Assembly (NCBI GenBank): GCA_031376385.1
Contig: JANMDQ010000028.1
Span: 1 to 64,000, forward strand
Direction of reading: 5' to 3'
From: Aquisediminimonas sp031376385
GTDB lineage: Bacteria; Pseudomonadota; Alphaproteobacteria; Sphingomonadales; Sphingomonadaceae
DNA: 64,000 nt
Positions 43,571-52,461 of the stretch are shown here, one piece after another. A program made the translations under genes and the position numbers. Every line of letters starts with the position of its first letter. The stretch's first letter is position 1. Under the pieces are notes generated by a model. That model ran no database searches, was not told where the DNA came from, and saw only the letters and a list, made by a program, of their open reading frames with translations.

Positions 43571-45124
43571 TCAGCCTTCTGCGTCTTGAAGAGTGTTGAG
43601 GTGCATGAGTTTTTTGATCAGCGGAGAAATCAAAATAACCGCTGCTCCCGCACCAATCGCGATCCAGCCAATGGTTGAATAGACGTCAAGCACCGTCTGC
43701 TGCCCCGCCCCTTCTCCGCTTGCGCTTTCTGATCCCGTTGCAGCTGCGATCAAGCCAGCCGCAAAATTGCCCGTTGCCGAAGCAAAGAACCATGTTCCCA
43801 TGATCAGGCTGGCCATATGCGCGGGGGCAAGGCGATTCATGGCGGAAAGGCCAACGGGAGACAGGCAAAGCTCACCTGTGGTGTGGAACAGATAGATGAG
43901 GAAAATGAAAAGTACCGGCGTCATTACCCCGTTTGCGGCGCCTGCCACAAGGATCAGAAAACCTGCGCCCAGTTGCAACATCGCCAATCCGAATTTGGCC
44001 GGGGCAGAGGGCTCAATGCCTTTCTTCCCCATCCACATCCAGAGCGCTGCAAAGATTGGCCCCAAAGTGACGATGTAAATCGAATTGATTGATTGGAACA
44101 CCGAAGCCGGAACACCGCCGCGATCAACATAACGGTCTGTATAGAGGTTGAGCGATGAGCCTGCTTGTTCAAACAAGGCCCAGAACAGGATCGATCCCAG
44201 GATCAGGAACAAGGCTGCAAAAATCCGATCCCGGTCTTCGGGGGCCAGTTTGACAACGGCGGTGAAGAGCACATAGCCGACGAGTATGGCCCCAGCCACA
44301 CCCAGCAGCGTACCGACAATCGTTTGATTTTGAACCATCCACCAACAGGCCAACACCGCAATAAGCCCAGAGAGATAAAGCAGCCATTCAAACCTGATGC
44401 CTGCCACTTTCTGCATCAGCCGCGCCGGGTCTGGCGCTTCCCCGTTCCCCATCAGCAGCGGCTTGCCAATGACAAACACGATCAGCCCAAGCACCATGCC
44501 TATGCCCGCTGCGCCAAATCCGTAGGACCAGCCAATGGTTTCACCCAGATAGCCGCACAAGATCGCACCCAGTGCCGCGCCCAAGTTTATGCCCATATAA
44601 AAAATCGTATAGGCCGCATCCCGGCGCGTATCAGTCCGCGGGTAAAGCTGGCCAACGATCACTGAAATATTGGCTTTCAAAAAGCCCGAACCCACAATAA
44701 TGAACGCCAGCGCTAGCCAGAAAAAATTGAGCGAGCTGCTATCCTGACCGCCTGTACCCTCAACACCCATCAAAAGATGCCCAAAGGAAAGCAAAACAGC
44801 GCCGTAAGTCACAGCTTTACGCTGGCCGAGATATTTGTCCGCCAGATAGCCGCCGATCACAGGCGTGATGTAAACCAGAGCGGTATACGCCCCGTAGATT
44901 ACTGAAGCCTTTTCATCAGAGAAGAGCCAATGTTTGGTCAAATAGAATATGAGCAACGCGCGCATGCCGTAATAGGAAAAGCGTTCCCACATTTCGGCAA
45001 AGAAGAGGAGATACAGCCCCTTGGGATGCCCCGCAAATTCGGGCCGCTTGCTAAACAGGATCAACCCGGCTGCCATGAAAACGGCGACCAGAACTGTGAT
45101 CGCGATGATCTGAATAAGTCCCAT
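43571..45124 (-). CDS. POT/PTR-family proton-coupled peptide transporter
   Basis: A 517-residue inner-membrane symporter for di- and tripeptides. The proton-coupling motif FAEMWERFSYYGMRALLIFY (ExxERFxYY) is in helix 1. GAYTALVYITPVIGGYLADK and FYMGINLGAALGAILCGYLGE are further family signatures. Fourteen helices are predicted. It is the first gene of a tight unit with two secreted amidohydrolases (5-nt gap), so imported substrates may be made by those enzymes. Confidence 0.93.
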   Translation of the reverse strand: MGLIQIIAITVLVAVFMAAGLILFSKRPEFAGHPKGLYLLFFAEMWERFSYYGMRALLIFYLTKHWLFSDEKASVIYGAYTALVYITPVIGGYLADKYLGQRKAVTYGAVLLSFGHLLMGVEGTGGQDSSSLNFFWLALAFIIVGSGFLKANISVIVGQLYPRTDTRRDAAYTIFYMGINLGAALGAILCGYLGETIGWSYGFGAAGIGMVLGLIVFVIGKPLLMGNGEAPDPARLMQKVAGIRFEWLLYLSGLIAVLACWWMVQNQTIVGTLLGVAGAILVGYVLFTAVVKLAPEDRDRIFAALFLILGSILFWALFEQAGSSLNLYTDRYVDRGGVPASVFQSINSIYIVTLGPIFAALWMWMGKKGIEPSAPAKFGLAMLQLGAGFLILVAGAANGVMTPVLFIFLIYLFHTTGELCLSPVGLSAMNRLAPAHMASLIMGTWFFASATGNFAAGLIAAATGSESASGEGAGQQTVLDVYSTIGWIAIGAGAAVILISPLIKKLMHLNTLQDAEG

Positions 45125-45224
45125 AACTGCCTCTCTGAACGCGTTACAACATGCAACTCGATTGGCCGGTGATCCGGCTCGGTTGCCGCGACACTAGCGC
45201 GCTTTGCGCGGCTCTCAAGACATT

Positions 45225-46097
45225 TTATGGAGTCGCAGGTTGAGCCGTGATCCGGGCAATCTCATCTCGCAGCATTTGCACCCGCGCTTTGGTGCGCAAA
45301 TGGGTGCCGTCAGAGAAAATGCCAAAGCCTGTAAGCTTGCCAAAACGCGCCCAAAACGCTGGCGCTGCATAGACATCATAGCGCGCGCTGCTCATCAGAT
45401 GGATCGCCATTTTGTCCGCCTCGATTTCCGTTGCAAGGATATGGCCCCGTTTCCGGCCGATTTTGTCGAGTTTTTCCGGGTGCGCAAGGATGTTATGCGC
45501 CATTTCATGGGCGATGACGAAGGCCAGTTCATCATTGGACTGGACATAGTCCACAAGGGCGCTGGTGATCTGAACAATGTCACCGTCGGCCTCTGCACTC
45601 AAGCTGTTGGACGGGATCATTTCAGCGGTTGACGCACAGCCGACTGCGTTGGTGAAGCTTACTTGCCACTCGGCACCGTTTCTTTTTATCATGAGCCGAA
45701 CGGAAGCGGCGCTGAGCGCTGCCCGCGCCTTCACCACTGTCTCCATTGTTGCCTTCGTCGACGGCACCTCCGTCATCGGCTCGCCGTCGATTGACAGGAT
45801 GCGGTCATCAGCACGAATGCCTGCTTTCTCGGCCGGGCTGTCCCTCGCCACAGCCAGCACGGCGGCTTCACCGCCCAGACCAAATGTTGCCACCGCTGCC
45901 GCGCGCGAACTCGCCGAATATTGCCCCAGGCTGTGCACGGCGATTCCAGAAAGCAGAGCTTTACGGTCGCACGAGGCCACATTGCGCGTCGCGATATGAT
46001 AGGCAATTGTCGCAACGCGCGCATCAAGGGCCTGCAAAGCCCGCAGGCTTGGGTCAGGCACTGCAGCCGCCACGGCCAAGGAGAGGAGAATTGTCAT
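45225..46097 (-). CDS. PDZ-containing M48-type metallopeptidase
   Basis: A 290-residue protease. VARDSPAEKAGIRADDRILSI is a PDZ domain in the N-terminal half (about 65-140). The zinc site is FVIAHEMAHNILAH (HExxH), with the third ligand in ATEIEADKMAI (ExxxD), as in the M48 family. A short signal or anchor (MTILLSLAVAAAVPD) begins it. A PDZ domain before an M48 site is unusual in order compared with BepA-like proteins, which have TPR domains after it. Confidence 0.85.
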   Translation of the reverse strand: MTILLSLAVAAAVPDPSLRALQALDARVATIAYHIATRNVASCDRKALLSGIAVHSLGQYSASSRAAAVATFGLGGEAAVLAVARDSPAEKAGIRADDRILSIDGEPMTEVPSTKATMETVVKARAALSAASVRLMIKRNGAEWQVSFTNAVGCASTAEMIPSNSLSAEADGDIVQITSALVDYVQSNDELAFVIAHEMAHNILAHPEKLDKIGRKRGHILATEIEADKMAIHLMSSARYDVYAAPAFWARFGKLTGFGIFSDGTHLRTKARVQMLRDEIARITAQPATP

Positions 46098-46163
46098 GTC
46101 GCCCGCGTTTAACCGGACAAGGGCCGAATTGCCAAGGCCGATGCTCGCTGATAGGCCCTAGTG

Positions 46164-46751
46164 ATGTTCAACACCCTCTCCTCCCTTCCCGAATTTCTCC
46201 TCACTCGCCGGTCCGGCAAACCGCGCGATATGGTCGCGCCGGGGCCAACGCCGGATCAAATGCGTGCGATTTTGGGCGCAGCGCAACGCGTTCCCGATCA
46301 CGGCAAGCTGGCCCCGTGGCGCTTTGTGGTGGTTGGTGCGGATCAACGGGAGGCTTTGGCTGCGCTCCTCACCTCTGCCTACTGCGCGGAAAAGCCTGAC
46401 GCGGGTCGGCTGGAAATCGAAGCGATGGAACAATTTGCGCACCAGGCACCGTCGCTGGTGGTAGTGCTGTCGACGCCCATCGCGGGCAGCAAAATTCCGC
46501 TCTGGGAACAACAGCTGTCATCAGGCGCGGCTTGCATGCAATTGCTCAATGCCGTCCATGCTCAAGGGTTTGTTGGCGGCTGGTTGACGGGTTGGGCCTG
46601 TTACAATGGCCAAGTGAAGGCGGCTTTTGGTGGACGCGAAGGTGACGCAATTGCTGGGTTCATTTTCATCGGCACACCATCACGCGATCTGGATGAGCGG
46701 CCTCGGCCTGAGTATGATACTATTGTCTCACATTGGAACGCCCCGCAATAA
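46164..46751 (+). CDS. Nitroreductase family flavoprotein
   Basis: A 195-residue FMN enzyme. TRRSGKPRDMVAPGPTPDQM and AAQRVPDHGKLAPWRFVVV are the FMN-binding starts of the YdjA-like group, and FIFIGTPSRDLDERPRPE the end. It should reduce nitro or quinone compounds with NAD(P)H. The ATG at 46164 follows a GTG at 46161. Divergent from the PDZ-M48 gene and followed 40 nt later by the GntR regulator. Confidence 0.9.
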   Translation: MFNTLSSLPEFLLTRRSGKPRDMVAPGPTPDQMRAILGAAQRVPDHGKLAPWRFVVVGADQREALAALLTSAYCAEKPDAGRLEIEAMEQFAHQAPSLVVVLSTPIAGSKIPLWEQQLSSGAACMQLLNAVHAQGFVGGWLTGWACYNGQVKAAFGGREGDAIAGFIFIGTPSRDLDERPRPEYDTIVSHWNAPQ

Positions 46752-46774
46752 AGCGCGTGACTCTCCGTTCGATT

Positions 46775-46792
46775 TGCTGTAGTAATACAGCA
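46775..46792. promoter_or_regulatory. Palindrome at the GntR start codon (operator candidate)
   Basis: TGCTGTAGTAATACAGCA has perfect 7-nt arms and a 4-nt centre. Its last base is the A of the regulator's start codon, so it occupies the place of a ribosome site. This fits autorepression and perhaps leaderless translation. Confidence 0.6.
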
Positions 46793-47148
46793 TGACAGTG
46801 ACAGAATTTGATGAACTACCGGTTTATTTGCGGCTACGCTCCATGATTGCGATTGCGATCATTGAGGGGCGCTACGATGAAGGGGCGCAGCTTCCGTCTG
46901 TCCGGGCGTTTGCCACGGATACTGGAACGAATCCCTTGACGGTGGCTAAGGCCTATCAATGCCTGCAAGATGAAGGCCATGTGACAGTGAAGCGTGGCGT
47001 CGGCATGTTTGTTGCCGATGGTGCTGTGGAGCGGCTAAAAGCCCATGAGCGCCATATTGTGATGACGAAAATCTGGCCTCGATTCCGCACAGTGCTTGAA
47101 CGGCTAGATTTGACGGTTGAAGATTTGTTAGAGCGGGAGCGGGTTTAA
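46792..47148 (+). CDS. Small GntR-family regulator (YtrA subgroup)
   Basis: A 118-residue DNA-binding regulator. LPVYLRLRSMIAIAIIEGRY and GAQLPSVRAFATDTGTNPLTV form the winged-helix domain; the short helical tail (about 75-118) is typical of YtrA, which lacks a ligand domain. YtrA genes normally precede ABC transporter genes, but here the next gene is the convergent tyrA, so targets are unclear. A perfect palindrome covers its start. Confidence 0.88.
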   Translation: MTVTEFDELPVYLRLRSMIAIAIIEGRYDEGAQLPSVRAFATDTGTNPLTVAKAYQCLQDEGHVTVKRGVGMFVADGAVERLKAHERHIVMTKIWPRFRTVLERLDLTVEDLLERERV

Positions 47149-47155
47149 ATCCGCC

Positions 47156-48064
47156 TCAATGATCCGACCGGCCGAAATCGGGTCGCGCATCATCCTGCCC
47201 TTCCTCAATAATGCTCCGCCGGATCGCGCGTGTCTTTGTGAACATGTCAAACAGCGCGTCGCCGTCTCCCCAGCGGATGGCGCGTTGCAGCACGCTCAAA
47301 TCCTCAGAAAAACGCTGTAGCATTTCAAGGACCGCGTCTTTGTTGGTTAAAAACACATCGCGCCACATCGTCGGGTCAGAGGCGGCGATGCGCGTGAAAT
47401 CGCGGAAGCCCCCCGCAGAATATTTGATGACTTCTGAGCGGGTGACGGATTCCAGATCCGAGGCCGTCCCGACAATGGTATAAGCAATCAGATGCGGCAA
47501 ATGGCTGGTAATCGCCAAGACCAGATCATGATGGGCCGCATCCATCACTTCGATATTTGCACCGAGACGCTCCCAAAAGGCAATCAACTGGTTGATCTTG
47601 GCCGGGTCTGTGCCTTCCGACGGGGTGAGAATACACCAGCGGTTGTGGAACAGGCTCGCAAAGCCTGCCTCTGGCCCGCTCCTCTCTGTGCCAGCCACCG
47701 GATGGGCGGGGATGATAACGTGATTGGGAAGCGCGGACTTAAGCGCAGCCATGACGCCTGCTTTGGATGACCCGACATCGCTGATGATCGCTTCGGCAGG
47801 CAGATCATCTGCAATTGCCGTTGCTACTTCTCCCATCGCGCCGACAGGAACGCAGAGTATGACGAGGTCTGCATCTATCACCGATGCGCCAACCGTATCC
47901 GTCACATCATCGCATAGCTTCATTGCGCGGGCAGTGGCGTTATGGTCTGGGTTGCTGTCATGTCCAGTCAGGCGGACGGTGGGCATTTCAGCGCGCACGG
48001 CCTTGGCAATGGAAGAGCCGAGCAAGCCCAAACCAATGATGGTCACGCGGGCAAAAGGCAGCAT
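47156..48064 (-). CDS. tyrA: Prephenate/arogenate dehydrogenase
   Basis: Oxidative decarboxylation in tyrosine synthesis, from prephenate or arogenate. The 302-residue protein starts with VTIIGLGLLGSSIAKAVRAE (NAD-binding). IIPAHPVAGTERSGPEAG holds the active-site His, and AITSHLPHLIAYTIVG another conserved segment. GGFRDFTRIAASDPTMWRDV is typical. Its start codon overlaps the hisC stop by one nt (TGATG), so expression is coupled. Confidence 0.93.
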   Translation of the reverse strand: MLPFARVTIIGLGLLGSSIAKAVRAEMPTVRLTGHDSNPDHNATARAMKLCDDVTDTVGASVIDADLVILCVPVGAMGEVATAIADDLPAEAIISDVGSSKAGVMAALKSALPNHVIIPAHPVAGTERSGPEAGFASLFHNRWCILTPSEGTDPAKINQLIAFWERLGANIEVMDAAHHDLVLAITSHLPHLIAYTIVGTASDLESVTRSEVIKYSAGGFRDFTRIAASDPTMWRDVFLTNKDAVLEMLQRFSEDLSVLQRAIRWGDGDALFDMFTKTRAIRRSIIEEGQDDARPDFGRSDH

Positions 48065-49161
48065 CAGACAGCGCCCTCAACAATCGACCGAAGTGCAGCG
48101 GTGAGGCCTTTGATCTCAGCCTCTGTTCCAATAGTGATGCGCAGGCCGTGGCCAAGCCCCTGGCCGGGCAGCCAGCGGACGATATAGCCTGCATCCATCA
48201 GGCCTTTGTAGGCGATCTCTGCCGACACCGTGCCTTCGAACAGCACCAGAATGAAATTGGCCTGGCTTGGCACAGCGCGCAGTCCCGCATTGCCCATCTT
48301 GGCGATTTCACCCGCGAACCAGGCCCGCCATTTTTCGTTATGATCGCGGCTGGCATCAACGAAATCCTGATCGCCCACGGCTGCAATCGCAGCACTTTGC
48401 CCGGCAATGGTAGTACTGAACGGCAGGCGAATACGGTGCATTGCGTCAATGATCGCAGGCGAAGCATAGCCCCAGCCGATGCGTTCTGCGGCAAGCCCGT
48501 AAATCTTCGAAAATGTGCGCGTTACGATGACATTGGAAGCTGTTTGCGCCAGCGCCATGCCGCCATCATTATCGTCGCCCAGATATTCGGCATAAGCATG
48601 ATCAAGCACAAGCAATATGTCTGACCGCAGCCCTGCATGCAGCCGCGCAATATCCGCGCGCGACGTGTAAGTGCCGGTCGGGTTGTTGGGGTTGGCGACA
48701 AACAAAACGCGCGTCTGATCTGTCACACAGGCAAGGATCGCGTCAACATCCGTCGCATAATCCTTGTCAGGCGCAACGACTGGCGTTGCGCCCACGCGCC
48801 GGGTTGCGATTTCATAAACGGCAAAACCGTAATTGACGTAAATCACTTCATCGCCCGGCCCGGCAAAGGCCCCAGTAACGAGATGCAAGACTTCATCCGA
48901 CCCATTGCCGTAAATGATCCGCGCGGGATCAACACCGTGTTTGGCCGCCAGAACGTGGCGCAAATCCATCGCGCCTGCATCGGGATAGCGTTCCAGATTG
49001 CCACTGTGGCTGGCAAAGGCCGCGCGCGCAGCGTCGCTTGTGCCAAGCGGGTTTTCGTTGGCGGAAAGCTTGATGACTTTGCGGCCATCGTCTGCGGTCG
49101 ATTTGCCGGGGATATAGGGGTGGATGTCCATGATCCACGCTTTGGGTTGCGGAGCGTTCAT
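48064..49161 (-). CDS. hisC: Histidinol-phosphate aminotransferase
   Basis: PLP enzyme of histidine synthesis that in many bacteria also transaminates aromatic keto acids. The 365 residues contain KLSANENPLGTSDAARAAF, LFVANPNNPTGTYTSRADI, the pyridoxal lysine in TRTFSKIYGLAAERIGWGYA and RVSFPFST-like RIRLPFSTTIAG. Coupling with tyrA suggests a role in Phe/Tyr synthesis as well. No other his gene is in the window. Confidence 0.93.
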   Translation of the reverse strand: MNAPQPKAWIMDIHPYIPGKSTADDGRKVIKLSANENPLGTSDAARAAFASHSGNLERYPDAGAMDLRHVLAAKHGVDPARIIYGNGSDEVLHLVTGAFAGPGDEVIYVNYGFAVYEIATRRVGATPVVAPDKDYATDVDAILACVTDQTRVLFVANPNNPTGTYTSRADIARLHAGLRSDILLVLDHAYAEYLGDDNDGGMALAQTASNVIVTRTFSKIYGLAAERIGWGYASPAIIDAMHRIRLPFSTTIAGQSAAIAAVGDQDFVDASRDHNEKWRAWFAGEIAKMGNAGLRAVPSQANFILVLFEGTVSAEIAYKGLMDAGYIVRWLPGQGLGHGLRITIGTEAEIKGLTAALRSIVEGAV

Positions 49162-49195
49162 AGCTTTGCGCTCTAAGGTCCACGGCCTTCATTGA

Positions 49196-49219
49196 CAAGG
49201 CAGGGGCAACCGCCCTAGC
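49196..49219 (+). promoter_or_regulatory. Hairpin over the metX ribosome site
   Basis: A small GC-rich stem around AACC (AGGGGC / GCCCT) lies directly before the metX start and contains the only purine-rich ribosome-binding candidate, AGGGG. It could limit initiation. No known SAM riboswitch pattern was recognised in the 62-nt leader. Confidence 0.35.
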
Positions 49220-49223
49220 CGCA

Positions 49224-50375
49224 ATGCCGATGAGTGAAGACCTGCGTTTCGGCCTTGGCCGCCACATCGTCCTGCCCGGGCCGCTAATGCTTGACGGCGG
49301 CGAAACGCTTTCGCCTGTCGAACTTGCGTATGAAACCTATGGCGCGCTGAATGCAGACGCATCCAACGCAATTCTCGTTTGCCATGCGCTGACAATGGAT
49401 CAACATGTTGCTTCGCCTCATCCGATCACAGGAAAGCCTGGCTGGTGGGCCAATATGGTCGGCCCGGGCAAGATAATTGATACAGACCGGTTTTGCATCA
49501 TTTGCCCCAATGTCATTGGCGGCTGCATGGGGTCATCAGGGCCGGAAACCGACGCGCCGGATGGCAAGCCCTGGGCCATGCGTTTTCCCGTGATCACCAT
49601 TCGCGACATGGTGCGCGCGCAGGCGTTGCTGCTCGATCATCTTGGCATTGGTCCGCTCTACGCTGTGATTGGTGGATCTATGGGCGGGATGCTAACGCTC
49701 AGCTGGGCAGCGACTTATCCAGACCGCGTTGCTTCTGCCCTGATCGTGGCATCGACGGCGCGGCATTCGGCCCAGAACATCGCCTTCCACGAGGTGGGGC
49801 GGCAAGCGATCATGGCGGATCCCAATTGGCGCGGCGGCGATTACTATGCTGATCGAAAACCCCCCGATGCAGGCTTGGCCGTCGCCCGCATGGCGGCGCA
49901 TATCACTTACATGTCCGAACAGGGCCTGACCGAGAAATTCGGGCGGCAACTGCAAAGCCGCCCCGATGGATCAAAAGGGGCCAAGACCTTCGGGTTCGAT
50001 GCGGACTTTCAGATTGAAAGCTATCTGCGCTACCAAGGCTTTAGCTTTACGGACCGGTTTGACGCCAACAGCTATCTCTACATCACCCGCGCGATGGATT
50101 ATTGGGACTTGGCTGAGGATCATGCCAAAGGCGGGGAAGCTGTCTTGGCCCATGCGTTCCACGGCACCCGGACGCGCTTTTGCCTGGTCAGTTTTGATAC
50201 CGACTGGCTTTACCCGACAGCGGAGTCGCGGGCCATTGTCCATGCGCTTAATGCCGCCGGTGCCCCGGTCAGCTTTGTTGAGCTGGCCAGCCCGTTTGGT
50301 CATGATGCGTTCCTGCTCGATACGCCGGGGCTTGAAGGAATCATCGAAGGCTTCGTAAAGGCAGGTGGATTATGA
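49224..50375 (+). CDS. metX: Homoserine O-acetyltransferase
   Basis: Acylates homoserine in methionine synthesis. The 383-residue alpha/beta hydrolase has the nucleophile motif GGSMGGMLTL, Asp in FDTDWLYPTAES and His in SPFGHDAFLLD. GPLMLDGGETLSPVELAYET starts the domain. Either the ATG at 49224 or the one at 49230 may start. Some MetX use succinyl-CoA; the sequence does not settle it by eye. metW follows after an inverted repeat. Confidence 0.94.
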   Translation: MPMSEDLRFGLGRHIVLPGPLMLDGGETLSPVELAYETYGALNADASNAILVCHALTMDQHVASPHPITGKPGWWANMVGPGKIIDTDRFCIICPNVIGGCMGSSGPETDAPDGKPWAMRFPVITIRDMVRAQALLLDHLGIGPLYAVIGGSMGGMLTLSWAATYPDRVASALIVASTARHSAQNIAFHEVGRQAIMADPNWRGGDYYADRKPPDAGLAVARMAAHITYMSEQGLTEKFGRQLQSRPDGSKGAKTFGFDADFQIESYLRYQGFSFTDRFDANSYLYITRAMDYWDLAEDHAKGGEAVLAHAFHGTRTRFCLVSFDTDWLYPTAESRAIVHALNAAGAPVSFVELASPFGHDAFLLDTPGLEGIIEGFVKAGGL

Positions 50376-50383
50376 CAACAGGC

Positions 50384-50477
50384 CTTCGCGCCTTCGCGCC
50401 TTCGCGTGAAATCAGCACTGTTCGAGCGCGCCCGGGCTTCAGCATAATTGTTCACGCGAAGACGCGAAGGCGCGAAG
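50384..50477. repeat. Dispersed inverted repeat, family D, between metX and metW
   Basis: Arms 50384-50410 and 50451-50477 (27 nt each) match with one mismatch. The left arm is built from a repeated CTTCGCGC unit. The 40-nt loop has no clear symmetry. It forms nearly the whole metX-metW gap. Confidence 0.85.
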
Positions 50478-50496
50478 ACAAGGATGTTTTTTGAGC

Positions 50497-51087
50497 ATGA
50501 CTGCCCTTCGTCCGGACCTGTCGATCATCTCGGCGAATATCACCGCTGGCGCGCGGCTGCTGGATATTGGGTGCGGTAATGGCGATTTGATGGCGGCTCT
50601 CCGTGACGGGAAGGGCTGCGATGCGCGGGGGATGGAGCTTGACGCGGGCAATGTTTCGACTGCCATGGCGCGCGGGCTATCCGTTATTCAGGGCAATGCC
50701 GATACTGATCTGGCGACTTATCCTGACGGTGCGTTTGACTATGCCATCCTCAGCCAGACGCTCCAGACCACAGTCCGTCCTGATCAAGTGATTGATCAGC
50801 TTCTGCGGATTGGCAAACGCGCGTTCGTATCCTTCCCTAATTTTGCCCAGTGGCGGATCAGGCTCGCGTTGGCGTTTGGCGGGCGGATGCCTGTAACCAA
50901 GGAACTCCCGGACCGTTGGTTTGATACGCCCAACATTCACCACGTCACAATTGACGATTTTCGCACGTTACTCGCGGAGCGCGGCATCAAAGTCGAAGGA
51001 GAATGGTTTCTCTCGGGTAATAAACTCACCACCTCGGCAGGAGCTAACCTATTTGCCGAACATGCCGTTTTCCTTTTGTCGCGTTAG
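50497..51087 (+). CDS. metW: Methionine biosynthesis protein MetW
   Basis: A 196-residue methyltransferase-like protein: ARLLDIGCGNGDLMAALRDG is SAM-binding motif I, YAILSQTLQTTVRPDQV and FVSFPNFAQWRIRLALAFG are MetW signatures. MetW partners with MetX in homoserine acetylation. The ATG at 50497 lies 13 nt after AAGGA; a TTG at 50491 has better spacing, so the start is uncertain. Its stop overlaps that of the DoxX-like gene (TTAG, 51084-51087). Confidence 0.92.
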   Translation: MTALRPDLSIISANITAGARLLDIGCGNGDLMAALRDGKGCDARGMELDAGNVSTAMARGLSVIQGNADTDLATYPDGAFDYAILSQTLQTTVRPDQVIDQLLRIGKRAFVSFPNFAQWRIRLALAFGGRMPVTKELPDRWFDTPNIHHVTIDDFRTLLAERGIKVEGEWFLSGNKLTTSAGANLFAEHAVFLLSR

Positions 51088-51497
51088 CTGGAGCGCCGTC
51101 CAAACGGCCACTCAATCACAGTTCCAACCCATAGCGCCAACCACACAAAGACTGGCTGAAACAGCAGGCGCGGGCCGTGATAGGCCCAGCTCATTTCTGT
51201 GCCGCCCACTGCAATGTTGTTGAGCGCATGATTGATATTCGCGGGGAAGACACACACAGCGTATAGGGCAAGGCCAATTCCCGCCGCTTTACGAACTTGG
51301 GGAATGAGCAGCCCAATCGCGCCGAAGATCTCTGCGATGCCCGTAAACGCCACTATCTGGGCCGGATAAGGCACCCAATCAGGCGTGATCGTTAAAAATC
51401 CAGCGGGGGAACGCAAATGCGCAACCCCTGCCAGAAAATAGAATGCCGCCAGCACCCACCGAAGCCCTGTGCGAACGCGCTCGCCGGTCTTTGTCAT
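51084..51497 (-). CDS. DoxX-family membrane protein
   Basis: A 137-residue membrane protein with four helices. RWVLAAFYFLAGVAHLRSPA and FTGIAEIFGAIGLLIPQVRK are typical of DoxX-like proteins. Function unknown in most cases. The start at 51497 gives the usual length; the open frame upstream is antisense to the next gene. Confidence 0.86.
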   Translation of the reverse strand: MTKTGERVRTGLRWVLAAFYFLAGVAHLRSPAGFLTITPDWVPYPAQIVAFTGIAEIFGAIGLLIPQVRKAAGIGLALYAVCVFPANINHALNNIAVGGTEMSWAYHGPRLLFQPVFVWLALWVGTVIEWPFGRRSS

Positions 51498-51615
51498 GTC
51501 ATTAACCCCTCGTTTCGACGAACCGTAGACGATATTGGACCTAAAGCCAGACAGGAGTTGCCAAGTTCGCCTCGCGTTGTCAGGTGAGGGGCGGATATTA
51601 AAGGGGGAAATGACG

Positions 51616-52449
51616 ATGCGGGTTTTGGCAATGATGGGTGCACTGGCAGCTTGCATTCCTAGCGTAGCGGTCGGCGCGACCTGCGAAGAAACATTTGTGA
51701 AGAAGGGCGCTGTCATCGGAGGGCTAAAATTCACCGCCACGGTCACAGTGCCAGACCTGACGCCAACGAGTGCCATTTATCAGTTGCGCGGCATTGCACT
51801 AGGCCGCGGCCTTGATGTGCTAAGCGAAGAGGCTGAAGACGGCAGTATGCTTATGGAGCAAGCCCAGACCGGCAAGGCCCGCTCCTTTCCCATCATTGCC
51901 ACGGCGATCAGTGCGGGACGGGCAGGGATAGTGACTCTTCAAGCCAATTTGCGCGGCGGCATGATGACCAAAGATGAAGCAGCCAAAGGCGAACTCTGCG
52001 GGATGCTCAACTTGATCAAAGGTGGAAAGCTGGGTCTTGCAGCAGCGGCAAAGGGGCGCGGTGCAATCGTCACAGCAGGCGCACCTGTGAGGATCAGCGC
52101 CCTCGGCCTATCGCAGCAATTGTCGAAAGAGAAAGAGCGCAATGTCTCTGCCATTCCGCTGCGCTACAAGGGCAAAAGCTTCACCATCGATGGTTCGGTT
52201 GATTATGTCCGCAAGGATGGGGACGGTTACCGCGTCGCCTATAAGATCATGGAGCCTTATGAGCAGGCCATTCGCCTGCCTGGTCAAGCGAGTTTCAAAA
52301 CCGATATCAGCTGCATCATGGCCAAGGGGCAGGCGGCCTATGCTCTAACGTTGAAGCCCAATAAATCGATCAAGCTGACCGGGATCTTCGCGCAGTACCG
52401 GGATTATCCGCCGATCATCTGGTTCGAGAATTGTCGCCCTGCTGGGTGA
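51616..52449 (+). CDS. Secreted protein of unknown function
   Basis: A 277-residue exported protein I do not recognise. The signal peptide is MRVLAMMGALAACIPSVAVG. The mature part is a mixed alpha/beta protein with five cysteines (EATCEE-like start, ELCGML, ISCIMAK, FENCRPAG). FTIDGSVDYVRKDGDGYRV and similar strands give a beta-rich second half. AGGGGGAA lies eight nt before the ATG at 51616. It ends 12 nt from apt, facing it. Confidence 0.7.
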   Translation: MRVLAMMGALAACIPSVAVGATCEETFVKKGAVIGGLKFTATVTVPDLTPTSAIYQLRGIALGRGLDVLSEEAEDGSMLMEQAQTGKARSFPIIATAISAGRAGIVTLQANLRGGMMTKDEAAKGELCGMLNLIKGGKLGLAAAAKGRGAIVTAGAPVRISALGLSQQLSKEKERNVSAIPLRYKGKSFTIDGSVDYVRKDGDGYRVAYKIMEPYEQAIRLPGQASFKTDISCIMAKGQAAYALTLKPNKSIKLTGIFAQYRDYPPIIWFENCRPAG

Positions 52450-52461
52450 TTGAGCAAAGGT

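Noticed and set aside
49162..49223. SAM-II riboswitch before metX
   Set aside because: The leader is only about 60 nt and I could not find the pseudoknot-type pairing or the conserved bases of this class.
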